A program made the position numbers and the translations under genes. Shown here one piece after another: positions 42,200 through 51,639 of a stretch of DNA of 64,000 bases. The stretch is from Alphaproteobacteria bacterium. GTDB taxonomy: Bacteria; Myxococcota_A; UBA796; CAJQPC01. Numbering within the stretch: the first letter of the stretch is position 1; every line of letters begins with the position of its first letter. Below the pieces are notes generated by a model. The model was given only the letters and a program-made list of their open reading frames with translations. It searched no databases and was not told the DNA's origin. The DNA lies in the NCBI GenBank assembly GCA_020632795.1, contig JACKEV010000017.1, forward strand, positions 226,072 to 290,071. The letters run 5' to 3'.

Positions 42200-42216
42200 T
42201 GTCAGGCGATCTGACA
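42200..42216. promoter_or_regulatory. Palindrome TGTCAG-N5-CTGACA, candidate operator
   Basis: Perfect 6-bp arms, immediately upstream of the ribosome-binding site (GGGAAAGGA, about 42219-42228) and downstream of an AT-rich AATATCCT (42193-42200) that could be a -10 element. The position suits autorepression of the regulator gene. Confidence 0.45.
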
Positions 42217-42232
42217 TCAGGGAAAGGACGGC

Positions 42233-45115
42233 ATGGACGCGACCGAACGACTGAGGTTCGGGCCCTCTCGGGTCGATCTGCGGCGCCGCGTGGTGACCTG
42301 CGGCGACAGGCGGGAGGGGCTGACCGAGCTGGAGGCCCGGCTGCTGCGCTACCTCGTGGAGCGGCGGGGCCAGCTCGTCTCCCGAGAGCAGCTGCTGGTC
42401 GAGGTCTGGGGCTACGCGCCCGAGGTGCAGACCCGCGCGGTGGACACCGCCATCCGCCGCCTCCGGGGCAAGGTGGAGCCGGACCCCCGGAACCCGATCG
42501 TCATCCAGACCGTCTACGGGGAGGGCTACCGGATGCCTCTGGCGACCGAGCCGCCCGAACCCGGGCCGGACGACGCCGACGCGCCAACGGCGCTCCCCGA
42601 GACCGTCGGCGCGTTCTTCGGGCGGGAGGCCCCGCTGGCGCGGCTCGATCAGGCGCTGGCGGAGGGCCGTCGGCTGGTGACCGTCGTGGGCACGGCGGGG
42701 GTCGGCAAGACCCGTCTCGTCCTGGAGCACCTGCGCCAGGGCACGGCGGGGGTCGAGACCTGGTTCTGCGACCTTTCCGCGTGCCGCGCGGTGGACGAGG
42801 CGCGCGCCCAGCTCGCCCGGACCCTCCGCGTGCCGCCCGGGACCGGGAGCCTCGACGCGCGGATCCAGGCGCAGCTCGCGTCAACGGGCCCCGCGCTGCT
42901 CGTGCTCGACAACCTGGAGCAGCTCCTGCCCGAGGTGCGGCCCTTCGTCGAGTCCCTGCTGGACGCGGGTCCCGACCTGCAGCTCCTCGTCACCTCCCGC
43001 TCCCCCACCGACAGCCTCGCGGAGCACCTGCTCGCGCTCAGCCCGCTGCCCGCGCCCCCGCCCTCGGACAGCGACCCCGGCCCGGCGGTGGCCCTCTACC
43101 TGGAGCGCGCCACCCTCGCCCGCGGCCGAGGCGCGCTGCCGGAGCGCTGGCAGGCCGACGCCCGGCCCCTCGTCGCGGCGCTGGACGGCCTGCCCCTGGC
43201 CATCGAGCTGGCCGCCTCCCGCGCCCGCCACCTGTCCCCCAACGACCTGCTCCGGCACCTGGAGCGGCGCTTCCGGGTGCTCGTGCGGCCCCAGGCCGGG
43301 GGCCCGGACCGCCAGAGCACCCTCCGGCGGGCCTTCGACTGGTCCTGGGCCCTGCTCTCCCGCGACGAGCAGATCGCCCTGACCCGCCTCTCCGTGTTCG
43401 AGGGGGGCTTCTCCCTGGAGCGCGCCGAGGCCCTGCTCGACCTGGAGGCCCCGGTCCACGACCTGTGGGCGCCTGAGCTGATCGCGCGGCTGGTGGACCA
43501 GAGCCTCGTCCGGCCCCCCGACCCCAGCGGGCGCTATCGGCTGCTGGTCTCGGTGCAGGCCTACGCCCTGGAGCGCCTGGAGGACCCCGAGGCCATCCCC
43601 GGCGCGACCGGCCCGGACGCCCGCCTGGAGGTGGAGGAGCGCCACGCCCGCCTCTTCGCCGCCGCCGCCGGCCCCCTGTTTCAGCCCGGCGCCTCCGAGG
43701 TCGAGGAGGTCGCGCGCCGGGAGGGCCTCTTCGACGACCTGGGCAACCTCCGGGCGGCGCTGCGCCGGTCCACCGCGGGCGGGTGGAGCGAGCACGCCGG
43801 CCCGCTGGCCTCGGCGATGGGCGCGATCTCGTGGCAGCTCGGGCTCTTCGAGGAGTTCCAGCGGATCTCCGACGCGCTCCAGCGCACCCCCGGTTTGCCC
43901 GAGGTCGCGAAGGTGGTGGTGCTCTTCTGGGCGGCCGTCGGGGAGCGCTCCGCCCGAGGCTGCTCCGGCTCCACCGACGCCCTCGCCGCGGCGGTGGAGC
44001 CGGAGGCGCCGGCCCTCCCTGAGGCGCTGCGGGGGCGGGCGCTGCGCCTGCTGGCCACCGTGTACCGTGAGCGCGGCGACGATCAGGCCGCCGTCCTGGC
44101 CGCCCGACGCGCCGTCGCCCTGCTGGAGCCGCTGTCTCCCTGCCCGGAGCTGTCGATGGCCTGGTGCAGCCTGGGGCTGGCCCTCTCGGACATCGGCGAC
44201 CTCGCCGCCGCGGAGGGCGCGCTGGAGTCGGCCGGCCGCGTCGCCCGCGGCACGGGGCTCTCCGCGCAGCTCTCGGTCAGCTTCATGCACCTCGCCCTGG
44301 CCCGCCACGCCGCCGGGCAGCTCCACGGGGCCGCGACCTCCTTCGTCCGGGCCCTGGATCTGGCGGAGCACCCCCGCATGCGGGGCTTGATCCGGATGAA
44401 CTTCGGCTCCCTGCGCTGGGACATGGGCGACCTGGAGGCAGCGAGCCGCCTGTACCAGGAGGCCCGCGAGCGCGCACTGGAGGACGGCTTCCCGCGCCTG
44501 GCCGCCCAGGTGCTCGCCAACTGGGGCGAGATGATGCTGTCCTACGGCCACCTGGACGAGGCCCGGGACATGCTGACCCGGGCCATCGCGGAGCTGGAGG
44601 CCACCGATCTGCGGCGCTGGGCCGTCTGGTTCCTCCTTCGGCTGGCCGAGCTGGAGATGCAGGAGGGCAACCTCGCGGAGGCGACGGTGGCCTTCCAGAG
44701 CGCGCGGCGGCGCCTGGGCGCGCACCACGACCCCAAGATCGAGGCCGACTTCGACGCCACCTGGGGGCTGCTGCTCACCCTCCAGGGGCGCCTGGACGAG
44801 GCCCACGTCCACATGGACACCGCGGTCATCGTGGCCCGAGGGCGGGTGGAGCCGCTCTCGTCAGCCCGGGTGCTCTGCCTGGCCGCCGATCAGCGCCGCG
44901 TCGCCGGCGAGCCGGAGGCGTCCCGCGCCCTCGCCGAGCGGGCCCTGGCCCTGACCGACGCCCTGCCCCTGCGCCCCGAGGCGCCGGTCCGCCGCATGGC
45001 CCGTCAGGTGCTCGACGCCCTGGGGCAGGACCGCTACGGCCCGCCCCTCGTGCTCTGGTCCACGGAGGTCACCGCGCCCAAGCTCCCCGCGCTGCAGGTG
45101 CTCACCGGCGCTTGA
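42233..45115 (+). CDS. Winged-helix/STAND-ATPase/TPR transcriptional regulator
   Basis: 960 aa. Residues about 8-102 are an OmpR/PhoB-type winged helix (LTELEARLLRYLVERRGQLV, then VDTAIRRLRGKVE and VYGEGYRM). A STAND/NB-ARC-like ATPase (about 128-440) follows, with Walker A GTAGVGKTRL (around 153-160), Walker B ALLVLDNLEQLL (around 222) and DGLPLAIELAASRARHL, the typical GLPLA motif. The C-terminal half (about 470-930) consists of TPR-like helical pairs. The architecture is that of signal-responsive SARP/AfsR- or MalT-like activators lacking a receiver domain. It is divergent from the giant-protein operon across 283 bp with two matching palindromes, so control of that operon is likely. The last 14 nt overlap the convergent gene. 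Confidence 0.92.
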   Translation: MDATERLRFGPSRVDLRRRVVTCGDRREGLTELEARLLRYLVERRGQLVSREQLLVEVWGYAPEVQTRAVDTAIRRLRGKVEPDPRNPIVIQTVYGEGYRMPLATEPPEPGPDDADAPTALPETVGAFFGREAPLARLDQALAEGRRLVTVVGTAGVGKTRLVLEHLRQGTAGVETWFCDLSACRAVDEARAQLARTLRVPPGTGSLDARIQAQLASTGPALLVLDNLEQLLPEVRPFVESLLDAGPDLQLLVTSRSPTDSLAEHLLALSPLPAPPPSDSDPGPAVALYLERATLARGRGALPERWQADARPLVAALDGLPLAIELAASRARHLSPNDLLRHLERRFRVLVRPQAGGPDRQSTLRRAFDWSWALLSRDEQIALTRLSVFEGGFSLERAEALLDLEAPVHDLWAPELIARLVDQSLVRPPDPSGRYRLLVSVQAYALERLEDPEAIPGATGPDARLEVEERHARLFAAAAGPLFQPGASEVEEVARREGLFDDLGNLRAALRRSTAGGWSEHAGPLASAMGAISWQLGLFEEFQRISDALQRTPGLPEVAKVVVLFWAAVGERSARGCSGSTDALAAAVEPEAPALPEALRGRALRLLATVYRERGDDQAAVLAARRAVALLEPLSPCPELSMAWCSLGLALSDIGDLAAAEGALESAGRVARGTGLSAQLSVSFMHLALARHAAGQLHGAATSFVRALDLAEHPRMRGLIRMNFGSLRWDMGDLEAASRLYQEARERALEDGFPRLAAQVLANWGEMMLSYGHLDEARDMLTRAIAELEATDLRRWAVWFLLRLAELEMQEGNLAEATVAFQSARRRLGAHHDPKIEADFDATWGLLLTLQGRLDEAHVHMDTAVIVARGRVEPLSSARVLCLAADQRRVAGEPEASRALAERALALTDALPLRPEAPVRRMARQVLDALGQDRYGPPLVLWSTEVTAPKLPALQVLTGA

Positions 45116-46097
45116 GGAAGAACGCCTTCTCCAGGGCCCCGCAGATCGCGATCTGCCGGTCGGTCGGCCCGGCCAGCTCCCAGGGCGAGAGCGCGGGCGT
45201 GGACGCCGCGAACACCGCGAAGGTGTGGCCCCGGGTGTACAGGCGCAGGCCCGCCGCCCAGTTGAGCTGGTCAGGCGCGGCGAAGGGCACCTGGACCTCC
45301 CCGAAGATCCCGTGGATCGGGATGGGCCGGAACTCCACCCCCAGGCCCGCCGAGGCCCGCGCGCTGTCGCTGACCCCGGGCGAGAGCGCCCCGGTGCCGT
45401 TGGCCCGGAGGGCCAGCTTGCGGTCGAGCAGGTCCCGCTCCAGGACGAACTGCCCGTAGAGCGCAGGCGCCTCGTAGGTCCGGGCGTAGCCCCCGCCGCC
45501 CACAACCGCCACGGACAGTGGCATGGGGCGCGCGCCGTGCTGGTGGAGCGGCCGGACCTTGACCTCCAGCCCGCCCAGGCCCGGCCGGCCGTAGTCCCCG
45601 ACGGTGAGGTCGACCAGGCCGCCGAAGCTGTAGCCGACCTGCATGCCGATGCCGGAGGGGATGTCGGCGTCGGTGGAGACGCTGTGGCCGACCCGCAGGG
45701 CGATGCTGCGGGCGGGGCCCACGCCGCTGGCGGGCAGCAGGCCCACCCGGGCGCCCTCCAGGCGGGCCTCGTGGGGATGCCCGCTCACCATCCGCCCGTT
45801 CGACGGCCCTTCGTCTTCGATCTCATCCCCCACCGCGCCCAACCGGTAGCCCTCCAGGATGCGGCGCGCGGCCTCGGAGTGCCCGCCCTCCAGATCGCGG
45901 TGCTCGAAGAACCAGGAGGCGTCCTTGCCGCAGCCCCGCAGGATCTCGTCGCCGCCGGGGTGGGCCCCGACCCAGTCGGTGAGGTCGTAGACCTGACCTT
46001 CGATGACCATCCAGCAGTTCGTGGGGGTGTCGTGGCGGGCGACCTCGGCGGTGGTCAAGGTCAGGGCGTGGGCGGTCGCGAGCAGGGAGAGCAGCAT
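45102..46097 (-). CDS. Cytochrome b5-domain protein fused to an outer-membrane-barrel-like domain
   Basis: 331 aa with a cleavable-looking signal peptide (MLLSLLATAHA). Residues about 14-90 are a cytochrome b5 heme domain, with CWMVIEGQVYDLTDW, HPGG with axial His 46, and GGHSEAARRIL with the second axial His 73. The remaining 220 residues are alternating amphipathic strands (GYSFGGLVDLTVGDYG and GLRLYTRGHTFAVFAAST), resembling small beta-barrel proteins that occur fused to cytochrome b5 (DUF5777-like, from memory). Predicted periplasmic heme electron carrier tethered to the outer membrane. It starts 4 nt after the KAP-like NTPase stop. The 3' end overlaps the convergent regulator gene. Confidence 0.85.
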   Translation of the reverse strand: MLLSLLATAHALTLTTAEVARHDTPTNCWMVIEGQVYDLTDWVGAHPGGDEILRGCGKDASWFFEHRDLEGGHSEAARRILEGYRLGAVGDEIEDEGPSNGRMVSGHPHEARLEGARVGLLPASGVGPARSIALRVGHSVSTDADIPSGIGMQVGYSFGGLVDLTVGDYGRPGLGGLEVKVRPLHQHGARPMPLSVAVVGGGGYARTYEAPALYGQFVLERDLLDRKLALRANGTGALSPGVSDSARASAGLGVEFRPIPIHGIFGEVQVPFAAPDQLNWAAGLRLYTRGHTFAVFAASTPALSPWELAGPTDRQIAICGALEKAFFLKRR

Positions 46098-46101
46098 CGG
46101 G

Positions 46102-49100
46102 TCAGGGCTCGGGGTCTGTGTCGGATGGGGGGGCGGGGTCGTCGGCGGGAGCGAGCAGCGCGTTGAGGCCCTCGAAGGTGGAGGGCACAGGGTGGAGCTG
46201 CGCGGGGCGGCCCAGGGTCTGCCACGTGGTCGGCGACACCAGCAGCAGCGGCGGGCCCAGGGGGCGCAGGCTCGTCAGCAGCCCCTCGGGCGGGTCGCTG
46301 AACAGGGCGTCGAGGGCGCCCTCGGGGTTCGCCGCGATCTCGCGCGCCCTGGCGTCGGGCACGACCAGCGCGAGGTGGGAGACGTCGAGGTCGGGCAGGT
46401 TCACCGGGGTGTCCGCGTCCCGGGGGCCCCACAGCCGCTCGACGAACGGGTCCGGCAGCACGAGCCCCCGGGCGCCCTCGGTCAGGGGCCAGTCCGCGAC
46501 GAGGTTCATGCCACCGGCCTTGTTGTCGAAGAAGATCACCAGCCAGGTCGGCGCGACCATCTGCCCCAAGGTGAGCGGGCGACGCCGCAGCGCCCGGCGC
46601 CAGGTCTGCAACGCCGCGTTGACCGCGTCGCTGAGGGTGCCCGCGGCGATGAGGTTGGTCGCCCACTCCTCGGCGGTGCCCTCCTGACCCAGCAGGCGCA
46701 GCGCGGGCACCGCGAGCCAGGGCGGACTCTCCCGGTCCCCCGCCATGCCGTACACCGCCATCGCGCTCCAGAAGGTCACCCCCTCGCCGTCCAGCATCGG
46801 CTGGGTCAGGGCGCGGGGTGGCACCTCGGCGAGGGCGGCGAGCAGGTCCCCGGCCTCCACCGGGAAGCGGGTCTGCCCCGTCTCCAGGTAGCGGGTGAAG
46901 CGGTGCAGCCAGCCGGTCCAGAAGCGCTCGCGCAGGGCGGCCATGTCCGGGAGCGCGACCTCCCCGCGGACGAGGCCGCGGATGTAGCTGGTCTTCTCCT
47001 CCGTCCAAGGGGGGAGCCCCAGCACCTCGGCCAGCTCGCCGGCCAGCCGCTCCAGCTCCACCGTGAGGTCGCCCTGCTCCCGCAGGAAGCGCAGGTACGG
47101 CTCCAGCTCCAACGCACCCTGCCGAAGCTGCTCCTCTGGCCCGAAGTCCTTGAGGTGCCGCCCCAGCAGCGCCGCGACCACCAGCGCCCGCTGCACCGCT
47201 GGCGCGGCCTCCCGGGCCTGCCGCACCACCCGCCGCGCGCAGTCCTCGGCGTCCCGCAAGCCGACCGGATCTCCGTCACCCCGCGCCAGCCGGGCCCGCG
47301 CAGCCTCGAACGCGGATGCGCTCGGCGTGGCGGGCAACAGCCCGGCCCGCTCTGCAAGGAAGCCGAGGGTGAGGGCCTCTCCGCCGAGCTGCTTGAGGCT
47401 GTCCGCGAAGGCGTCGAGCCAGGCCAGCTCCTGATCGAGCGGCGTGTCCCGGGGCTCCCCACGCAGCCGATGCCCGAACGCGTCGAAGCGCCAGGCCCAG
47501 CGCTCGCCCTCGCCCTCCGGCGGGTCCAGCAGCCCCTCGTCCAGGCGCACCAGCGCGCTCTCCAGCGTGCTGGGATCCCTCAAGAACCCCACGAGCCGCC
47601 CCACCTCGCCGTGGAGCAGGCTCAGGGTGGCCTCGTCCAGCCAGCGGTCCGCCCCCTCGGGCAGCGCCTCGGTGTCCATGCGGTCCAGCAGGGTGCGCTC
47701 CACGGCGCCGCGGGACAGGTCCACCGTGGGCGAGCCGTCCAGCCAGCGCTTGGCGAGGTGGTACAGCGCGTCGCTGGCAAGCTGGGCGAAGTAGGGGTCC
47801 CGGCTGATCCGGGCGTGCAGCGGCTCGGTGGACAGCACCCGCTCCACGGCGAGCTGGATGAACACCTCCCGCTGGTAGACCGGGGCGCGCTCGATGTCCC
47901 CGGGCCGGACCACCAGGGCGCCGTCCTCCCCCTGGAGCTGGCGAAGCTGGCGGCGCAGCTCCAGCAGGTGCTGCCGGGAGCGCAGCAGCAGCACGTAGCG
48001 CAGCCGCTCCATGTCCCGGGCGTCCTGCGCGGCGACGTCGCTGCCCGCGGGGGCGTCGGAGACCAGGCTGGCCTCCAGGAAGCGGTGCAGGTCCGCCGAC
48101 TGGTAGCTGACGTAGAGCCGGTCGGTGAAGTAGGTGTGCTCCTCGGGGTAGTCGTCGCCCTCGGTCTTCCAGCGCAGGTATTCGAAGTAGTCGCGGTCGG
48201 TGACGAAGGTGAAGAAGGCGTCCTCGTTGACCAGGGCCTTGAGGTGGCGCACGAGTTGGCGCATGCGGTCGCGGAGCTGGGGGATCTTGTCCAGCTCGTC
48301 GATGACGAAGACCGGGGCCAGCCCGATGTCCCGGAGCTGCTGGACCAGGCGCGGCAGCATCAGCGACAGGGCGTAGACCGAGGTGTCGGGCTTGAAGGAG
48401 AAGCTGCGGTCCTCGGTGGAGCGCACCAGACGCTCGGCGGTGAAGTTGAGGGTGGTGGCGGTGGCCAACCCCACCAGGGTGCCCATGACGGCGGCCATGA
48501 AGCCGCCCTGGTCGTTCTCCAGCAGGCTCCAGCCCACCACCGAGCCCGACAGCAGGCCGAACAGGGGGTTGAGCAGCTCCTTGCCGGTGGTGAGGACCTT
48601 CCAGGAGCTGGCGTCCTTGCGCTCGGTGTTCTGCTCCTCCCCCATGCTCTGCTCGAGCTTGCCCCGGGTGATGAGCGACGCGCGGCTGCACGCCCAGAGG
48701 ACCCGGATCTCCTGGAAGCCCGCGCCCTCGGCCCCCGGCGCCCCGAACAGGCCGCACTCCAAAAGCCCCGCGCGGCCCCAGATGTCCCGCAGGCCCCGCA
48801 GGGTCGGCACGGCCTCCAGCTCCAGGCGCAGGCGAGCGGACAGCTCGGACAGCTCCCCGGGGGGCGCCTGACGGCCGAGGGGCTGCCCCCGGGCGACGTC
48901 GCGCAGGAAGCTGCTGTGGACCTCGTCCATCACCGCGTTGACCAGCACCATCGTGACCCGCTTGAGGACCTGGCCGACGTCGGTCGCTCCCTCGGAGGGG
49001 TCGGCGTCGGGGGCCAGGCTGTCGGTCTCCAGCAGCAGGCCGGGGCCCTGGATGCGGACCAGCAGCGGGCGGCGGCCCTCGCTGTACAGGGCCGCGCGGG

Positions 49101-49317
49101 CCTCGTGCAGGGCGTGCAGCACCATCGAGGTCTTGCCTGAGCCGCGGTGCCCGGACACCAGCACCGAGCGCCCCAGGATCTCGCCCTTGGTGTAGCGGAC
49201 CAGCTCCCGGGCCAGGTGGGCCTGGGCGTGGCTGCGGGCCCGGGGCTCGATCAGGGAGAGGTCGTCGAGCGCGGTGCGCGACAGCGGCTGGGCGGGCTCG
49301 TTGAGGAGAATGGCCAC
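46102..49317 (-). CDS. KAP-like P-loop NTPase with inserted membrane helices
   Basis: 1071 aa with a GTG start chosen because TGAGG lies 5 nt upstream. A longer frame would add a poly-Pro stretch and overlap the previous gene. Walker A is GHRGSGKT (56-63) and Walker B is VFVIDELDKI (around 336). Two membrane helices lie between them (about 242-286, LFGLLSGSVVGWSLL and FMAAVMGTLVGLATA). Membrane segments inserted between the two Walker motifs are the hallmark of KAP-family NTPases. The C-terminal 650 residues are helical and unassigned. KAP proteins are thought to organise membrane-associated complexes, and some act in phage exclusion (PifA). It shares an operon with a 3-TM protein upstream and a cytochrome b5 protein downstream. 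Confidence 0.82.
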   Translation of the reverse strand: MAILLNEPAQPLSRTALDDLSLIEPRARSHAQAHLARELVRYTKGEILGRSVLVSGHRGSGKTSMVLHALHEARAALYSEGRRPLLVRIQGPGLLLETDSLAPDADPSEGATDVGQVLKRVTMVLVNAVMDEVHSSFLRDVARGQPLGRQAPPGELSELSARLRLELEAVPTLRGLRDIWGRAGLLECGLFGAPGAEGAGFQEIRVLWACSRASLITRGKLEQSMGEEQNTERKDASSWKVLTTGKELLNPLFGLLSGSVVGWSLLENDQGGFMAAVMGTLVGLATATTLNFTAERLVRSTEDRSFSFKPDTSVYALSLMLPRLVQQLRDIGLAPVFVIDELDKIPQLRDRMRQLVRHLKALVNEDAFFTFVTDRDYFEYLRWKTEGDDYPEEHTYFTDRLYVSYQSADLHRFLEASLVSDAPAGSDVAAQDARDMERLRYVLLLRSRQHLLELRRQLRQLQGEDGALVVRPGDIERAPVYQREVFIQLAVERVLSTEPLHARISRDPYFAQLASDALYHLAKRWLDGSPTVDLSRGAVERTLLDRMDTEALPEGADRWLDEATLSLLHGEVGRLVGFLRDPSTLESALVRLDEGLLDPPEGEGERWAWRFDAFGHRLRGEPRDTPLDQELAWLDAFADSLKQLGGEALTLGFLAERAGLLPATPSASAFEAARARLARGDGDPVGLRDAEDCARRVVRQAREAAPAVQRALVVAALLGRHLKDFGPEEQLRQGALELEPYLRFLREQGDLTVELERLAGELAEVLGLPPWTEEKTSYIRGLVRGEVALPDMAALRERFWTGWLHRFTRYLETGQTRFPVEAGDLLAALAEVPPRALTQPMLDGEGVTFWSAMAVYGMAGDRESPPWLAVPALRLLGQEGTAEEWATNLIAAGTLSDAVNAALQTWRRALRRRPLTLGQMVAPTWLVIFFDNKAGGMNLVADWPLTEGARGLVLPDPFVERLWGPRDADTPVNLPDLDVSHLALVVPDARAREIAANPEGALDALFSDPPEGLLTSLRPLGPPLLLVSPTTWQTLGRPAQLHPVPSTFEGLNALLAPADDPAPPSDTDPEP

Positions 49318-49324
49318 AGCAGCC

Positions 49325-49765
49325 TCAGCGGTTGTCGAAGAGGTCGGCGGGGGGGGGGGTGCCGCAGGGGTTCTCGGCACCCTGGGGGTCGTCGGGCGCG
49401 TCCACGAGGCCCAACGCCTCGGCGGTCTCGCTGCGCTCGGCCACCACGACCAGCATGCCCCCGAACCACAGCGCTCCCAGCAGGTAGACGAGCGAGGGGG
49501 AGATGCGCCAGCCGCCCAGGCCGCCGCCCAGGCCGCCCCAGTGGGACTCCAGGGTGGGCCAGTGCCCCCGGGTCATGGAGTCCCCGAAGAGCTGGAGGAA
49601 CCACAGGGTGACCGCCGCGAGCAGCAGCATCACGCCCGCCCGCCAGGCCCCCAGCTCGCCCTGGTAGGTGGCCAGGGCCAGGAAGATCCCGAAGAAGGCC
49701 AGGATGAAGCCCGCCCAGCCCCCGGAGGGGTGGGGGGGGTCGCGGTCGGGGGTCGTCTCGCTCAT
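49325..49765 (-). CDS. Small membrane protein (three predicted helices)
   Basis: 146 aa. Helices are seen at about 18-35 (AGFILAFFGIFLALA), 43-60 (AGVMLLLAAVTLWFLQLF) and 90-108 (SLVYLLGALWFGGMLVVVA), with a Pro/Asp-rich tail outside. No family recognised. It starts the operon that continues, 7 nt later, into the KAP-like NTPase and may be its membrane partner. Divergent from the acyl-CoA synthetase gene. Confidence 0.8.
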   Translation of the reverse strand: MSETTPDRDPPHPSGGWAGFILAFFGIFLALATYQGELGAWRAGVMLLLAAVTLWFLQLFGDSMTRGHWPTLESHWGGLGGGLGGWRISPSLVYLLGALWFGGMLVVVAERSETAEALGLVDAPDDPQGAENPCGTPPPADLFDNR

Positions 49766-49801
49766 CGACAGCTCCAGTGCCTTCGCAGGATAGCGGCCCG
49801 G

Positions 49802-49830
49802 TTGACCCGCGCAAGGCGCCTTCGTAGAGT
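49802..49830 (+). promoter_or_regulatory. Candidate sigma-70-type promoter of the acyl-CoA synthetase gene
   Basis: TTGACC (49802-49807), a 17-bp spacer and TAGAGT (49825-49830) lie 34 bp upstream of the ATG at 49864. The match is 5/6 to the -35 and 4/6 to the -10 consensus with ideal spacing. Confidence 0.45.
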
Positions 49831-49863
49831 CCGAAGGGTTTTCCCGATCATACGAGGTCCACG

Positions 49864-51639
49864 ATGTCCTTTGAATCGACCCCCGCCCGGGTCCTGCGCC
49901 AGGGGCGCCTGAACGGCGACCGCCCGGCCTACCACGTCTTCGAGGGCGGCGCGTGGCGGGCCACGAGCTGGCGGCGCTACGCCCAGGAGGTCCGGGAGGT
50001 GGGCCGCGCGCTGATGGCGCTGGGCCTGGAGCCGGGGCAGGCGGTCAACATCCTGGGCTTCAACCGCCCGGAGTGGACGATCTTCGACGTCGGGGCGATG
50101 GCGGTGGGGGGCGCCCCCGCCGGCATCTACACCACCTGCTCCTCCGCCGAGGTGGCCTGGATCATCCAGCACTCCGGCGCCCCCGTCGTGCTGGTCGAGG
50201 ACGCCGCCCAGTGGGAGAAGATCCGCCAGCGGCGTCAGGATCTGCCGGGCCTGCGCCACGTCGTCACCATGCGGGGCGCGGGCCCGATGGACGACGACAT
50301 GGTGCTCACCTGGGCTGAGTTCGTGGCCCGGGGCGAGGCGGTCGACGACGCCGCCTTCGACGCCCGCCTCGACGCCCTGGAGGCGGACCAGCTCGCCTCG
50401 ATGATCTACACCTCGGGCACCACCGGGCCGCCCAAGGGGGTGATGCTCTCCCACAAGAACCTCACCTGGACCGCCGACACCGTGCTGTCCTTCATCGAGC
50501 TGGGGCCCGAGAACGCCACCCTGTCCTACCTGCCGCTCTCCCACATCGCCGAGCAGATGTTCACGGTCCACGCCGCCGCGGCGACCGGCTACCAGACCTT
50601 CTACGCCGAGTCGATCGAGCGGCTGCTGGACAACCTCAAGGACGTGCAGCCCACCATCTTCTTCGGGGTGCCGCGCATCTGGGAGAAGTTCCACGCCGGG
50701 CTGAGCGCGAAGATGGCCGAGGCCACCGGGGTCAAGGCGGCGCTGCTGCGCTGGGCGCTCAAGGTCGGCGCGGCGGTCAGCGCCTGCGGCTGTCGCGGCG
50801 ACGCGCCCGGGGCCAGCCTGGCGCTCCAGCACCGCCTGGCGAACAAGCTCGTGTTCTCCAAGGTCAAGGAGGCGGTGGGTCTGGGGCGGGTCGAGTACGC
50901 GGTGACCGGCGCGGCCCCGGTCAGCCGGGAGATCCTGGAGTTCTTCGCCAGCCTCGACCTGCTCATCTTCGAGGTCTACGGCCAGTCCGAGGGCAGCGGC
51001 CCGACCACCTTCAACCGCCCCGGGGCCACCCGCATGGGCTCGGTGGGCCAGCCCATCCCCGGCTGCGAGGTCCGCATCGCCGAGGACGGCGAGATCATGG
51101 TGCGCGGAGACAACGTGTTCATCGGCTACTTCAAGGACGAGGCCGCCACCGCCGAGGCCATCACCGACGGCTGGATGCACTCCGGGGACCTGGGCAAGCT
51201 GGACGCCGAGGGCTTCCTCCACATCACCGGCCGCAAGAAGGACATCATCATCACCGCGGGCGGCAAGAACATCGCGCCCAAGCTCATCGAGGCGGCGCTC
51301 AAGGACCACGAGCTGGTCAACGAGGCCGTGGTCATCGGCGATCGCCGCAAGTACCTCGCCGCGCTGCTCACCCTGGAGCCCGAGGCCGCCGAGCGCTGGG
51401 CCCACGCCCAGGGCACCTCCACCGAGGGCCTGCACGAGAACACCGCGCTGCTGGCGGTCCTCCAGGCCCACGTCGACGCGAAGAACGCCGACTTCGCCCG
51501 GGTGGAGCAGATCAAGCGCTTCGCCGTGCTGCCCCGCCAGCTCTCCATGGAGGAGGGGGAGCTGACCCCCACCCTGAAGGTGAAGCGCAAGGTGGTCCAC
51601 GAGCACTTCGCGGACGCCATCGAGGGGCTGTACGCGTGA
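49864..51639 (+). CDS. Long-chain-fatty-acid-CoA ligase (AMP-forming, FadD15-like)
   Basis: 591 aa. ANL-superfamily motifs are in order: P-loop MIYTSGTTGPPKGVMLSHKN (around 180-199), AMP-binding VYGQSEGSGPTTFN (around 374-387), hinge DGWMHSGDLGKLDAEGFLHI, and the C-terminal ITAGGKNIAPKLIE. The linker Gly/Arg region GRKKDIIITA is intact. It activates long-chain fatty acids to acyl-CoA via an acyl-adenylate, normally at the inner face of the membrane. The length and the absence of a C-terminal catalytic Lys block (ends in LTPTLKVKRKVV) are typical of the bacterial FadD15/ACSL group. Monocistronic, with its own promoter. The stop directly abuts the convergent gene. Confidence 0.95.
   Translation: MSFESTPARVLRQGRLNGDRPAYHVFEGGAWRATSWRRYAQEVREVGRALMALGLEPGQAVNILGFNRPEWTIFDVGAMAVGGAPAGIYTTCSSAEVAWIIQHSGAPVVLVEDAAQWEKIRQRRQDLPGLRHVVTMRGAGPMDDDMVLTWAEFVARGEAVDDAAFDARLDALEADQLASMIYTSGTTGPPKGVMLSHKNLTWTADTVLSFIELGPENATLSYLPLSHIAEQMFTVHAAAATGYQTFYAESIERLLDNLKDVQPTIFFGVPRIWEKFHAGLSAKMAEATGVKAALLRWALKVGAAVSACGCRGDAPGASLALQHRLANKLVFSKVKEAVGLGRVEYAVTGAAPVSREILEFFASLDLLIFEVYGQSEGSGPTTFNRPGATRMGSVGQPIPGCEVRIAEDGEIMVRGDNVFIGYFKDEAATAEAITDGWMHSGDLGKLDAEGFLHITGRKKDIIITAGGKNIAPKLIEAALKDHELVNEAVVIGDRRKYLAALLTLEPEAAERWAHAQGTSTEGLHENTALLAVLQAHVDAKNADFARVEQIKRFAVLPRQLSMEEGELTPTLKVKRKVVHEHFADAIEGLYA

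Noticed and set aside
46003..49140. Long plus-strand open frame opposite the KAP-like NTPase gene
   Set aside because: Same reasoning: biased composition, no motifs, whereas the minus strand has Walker A and B.
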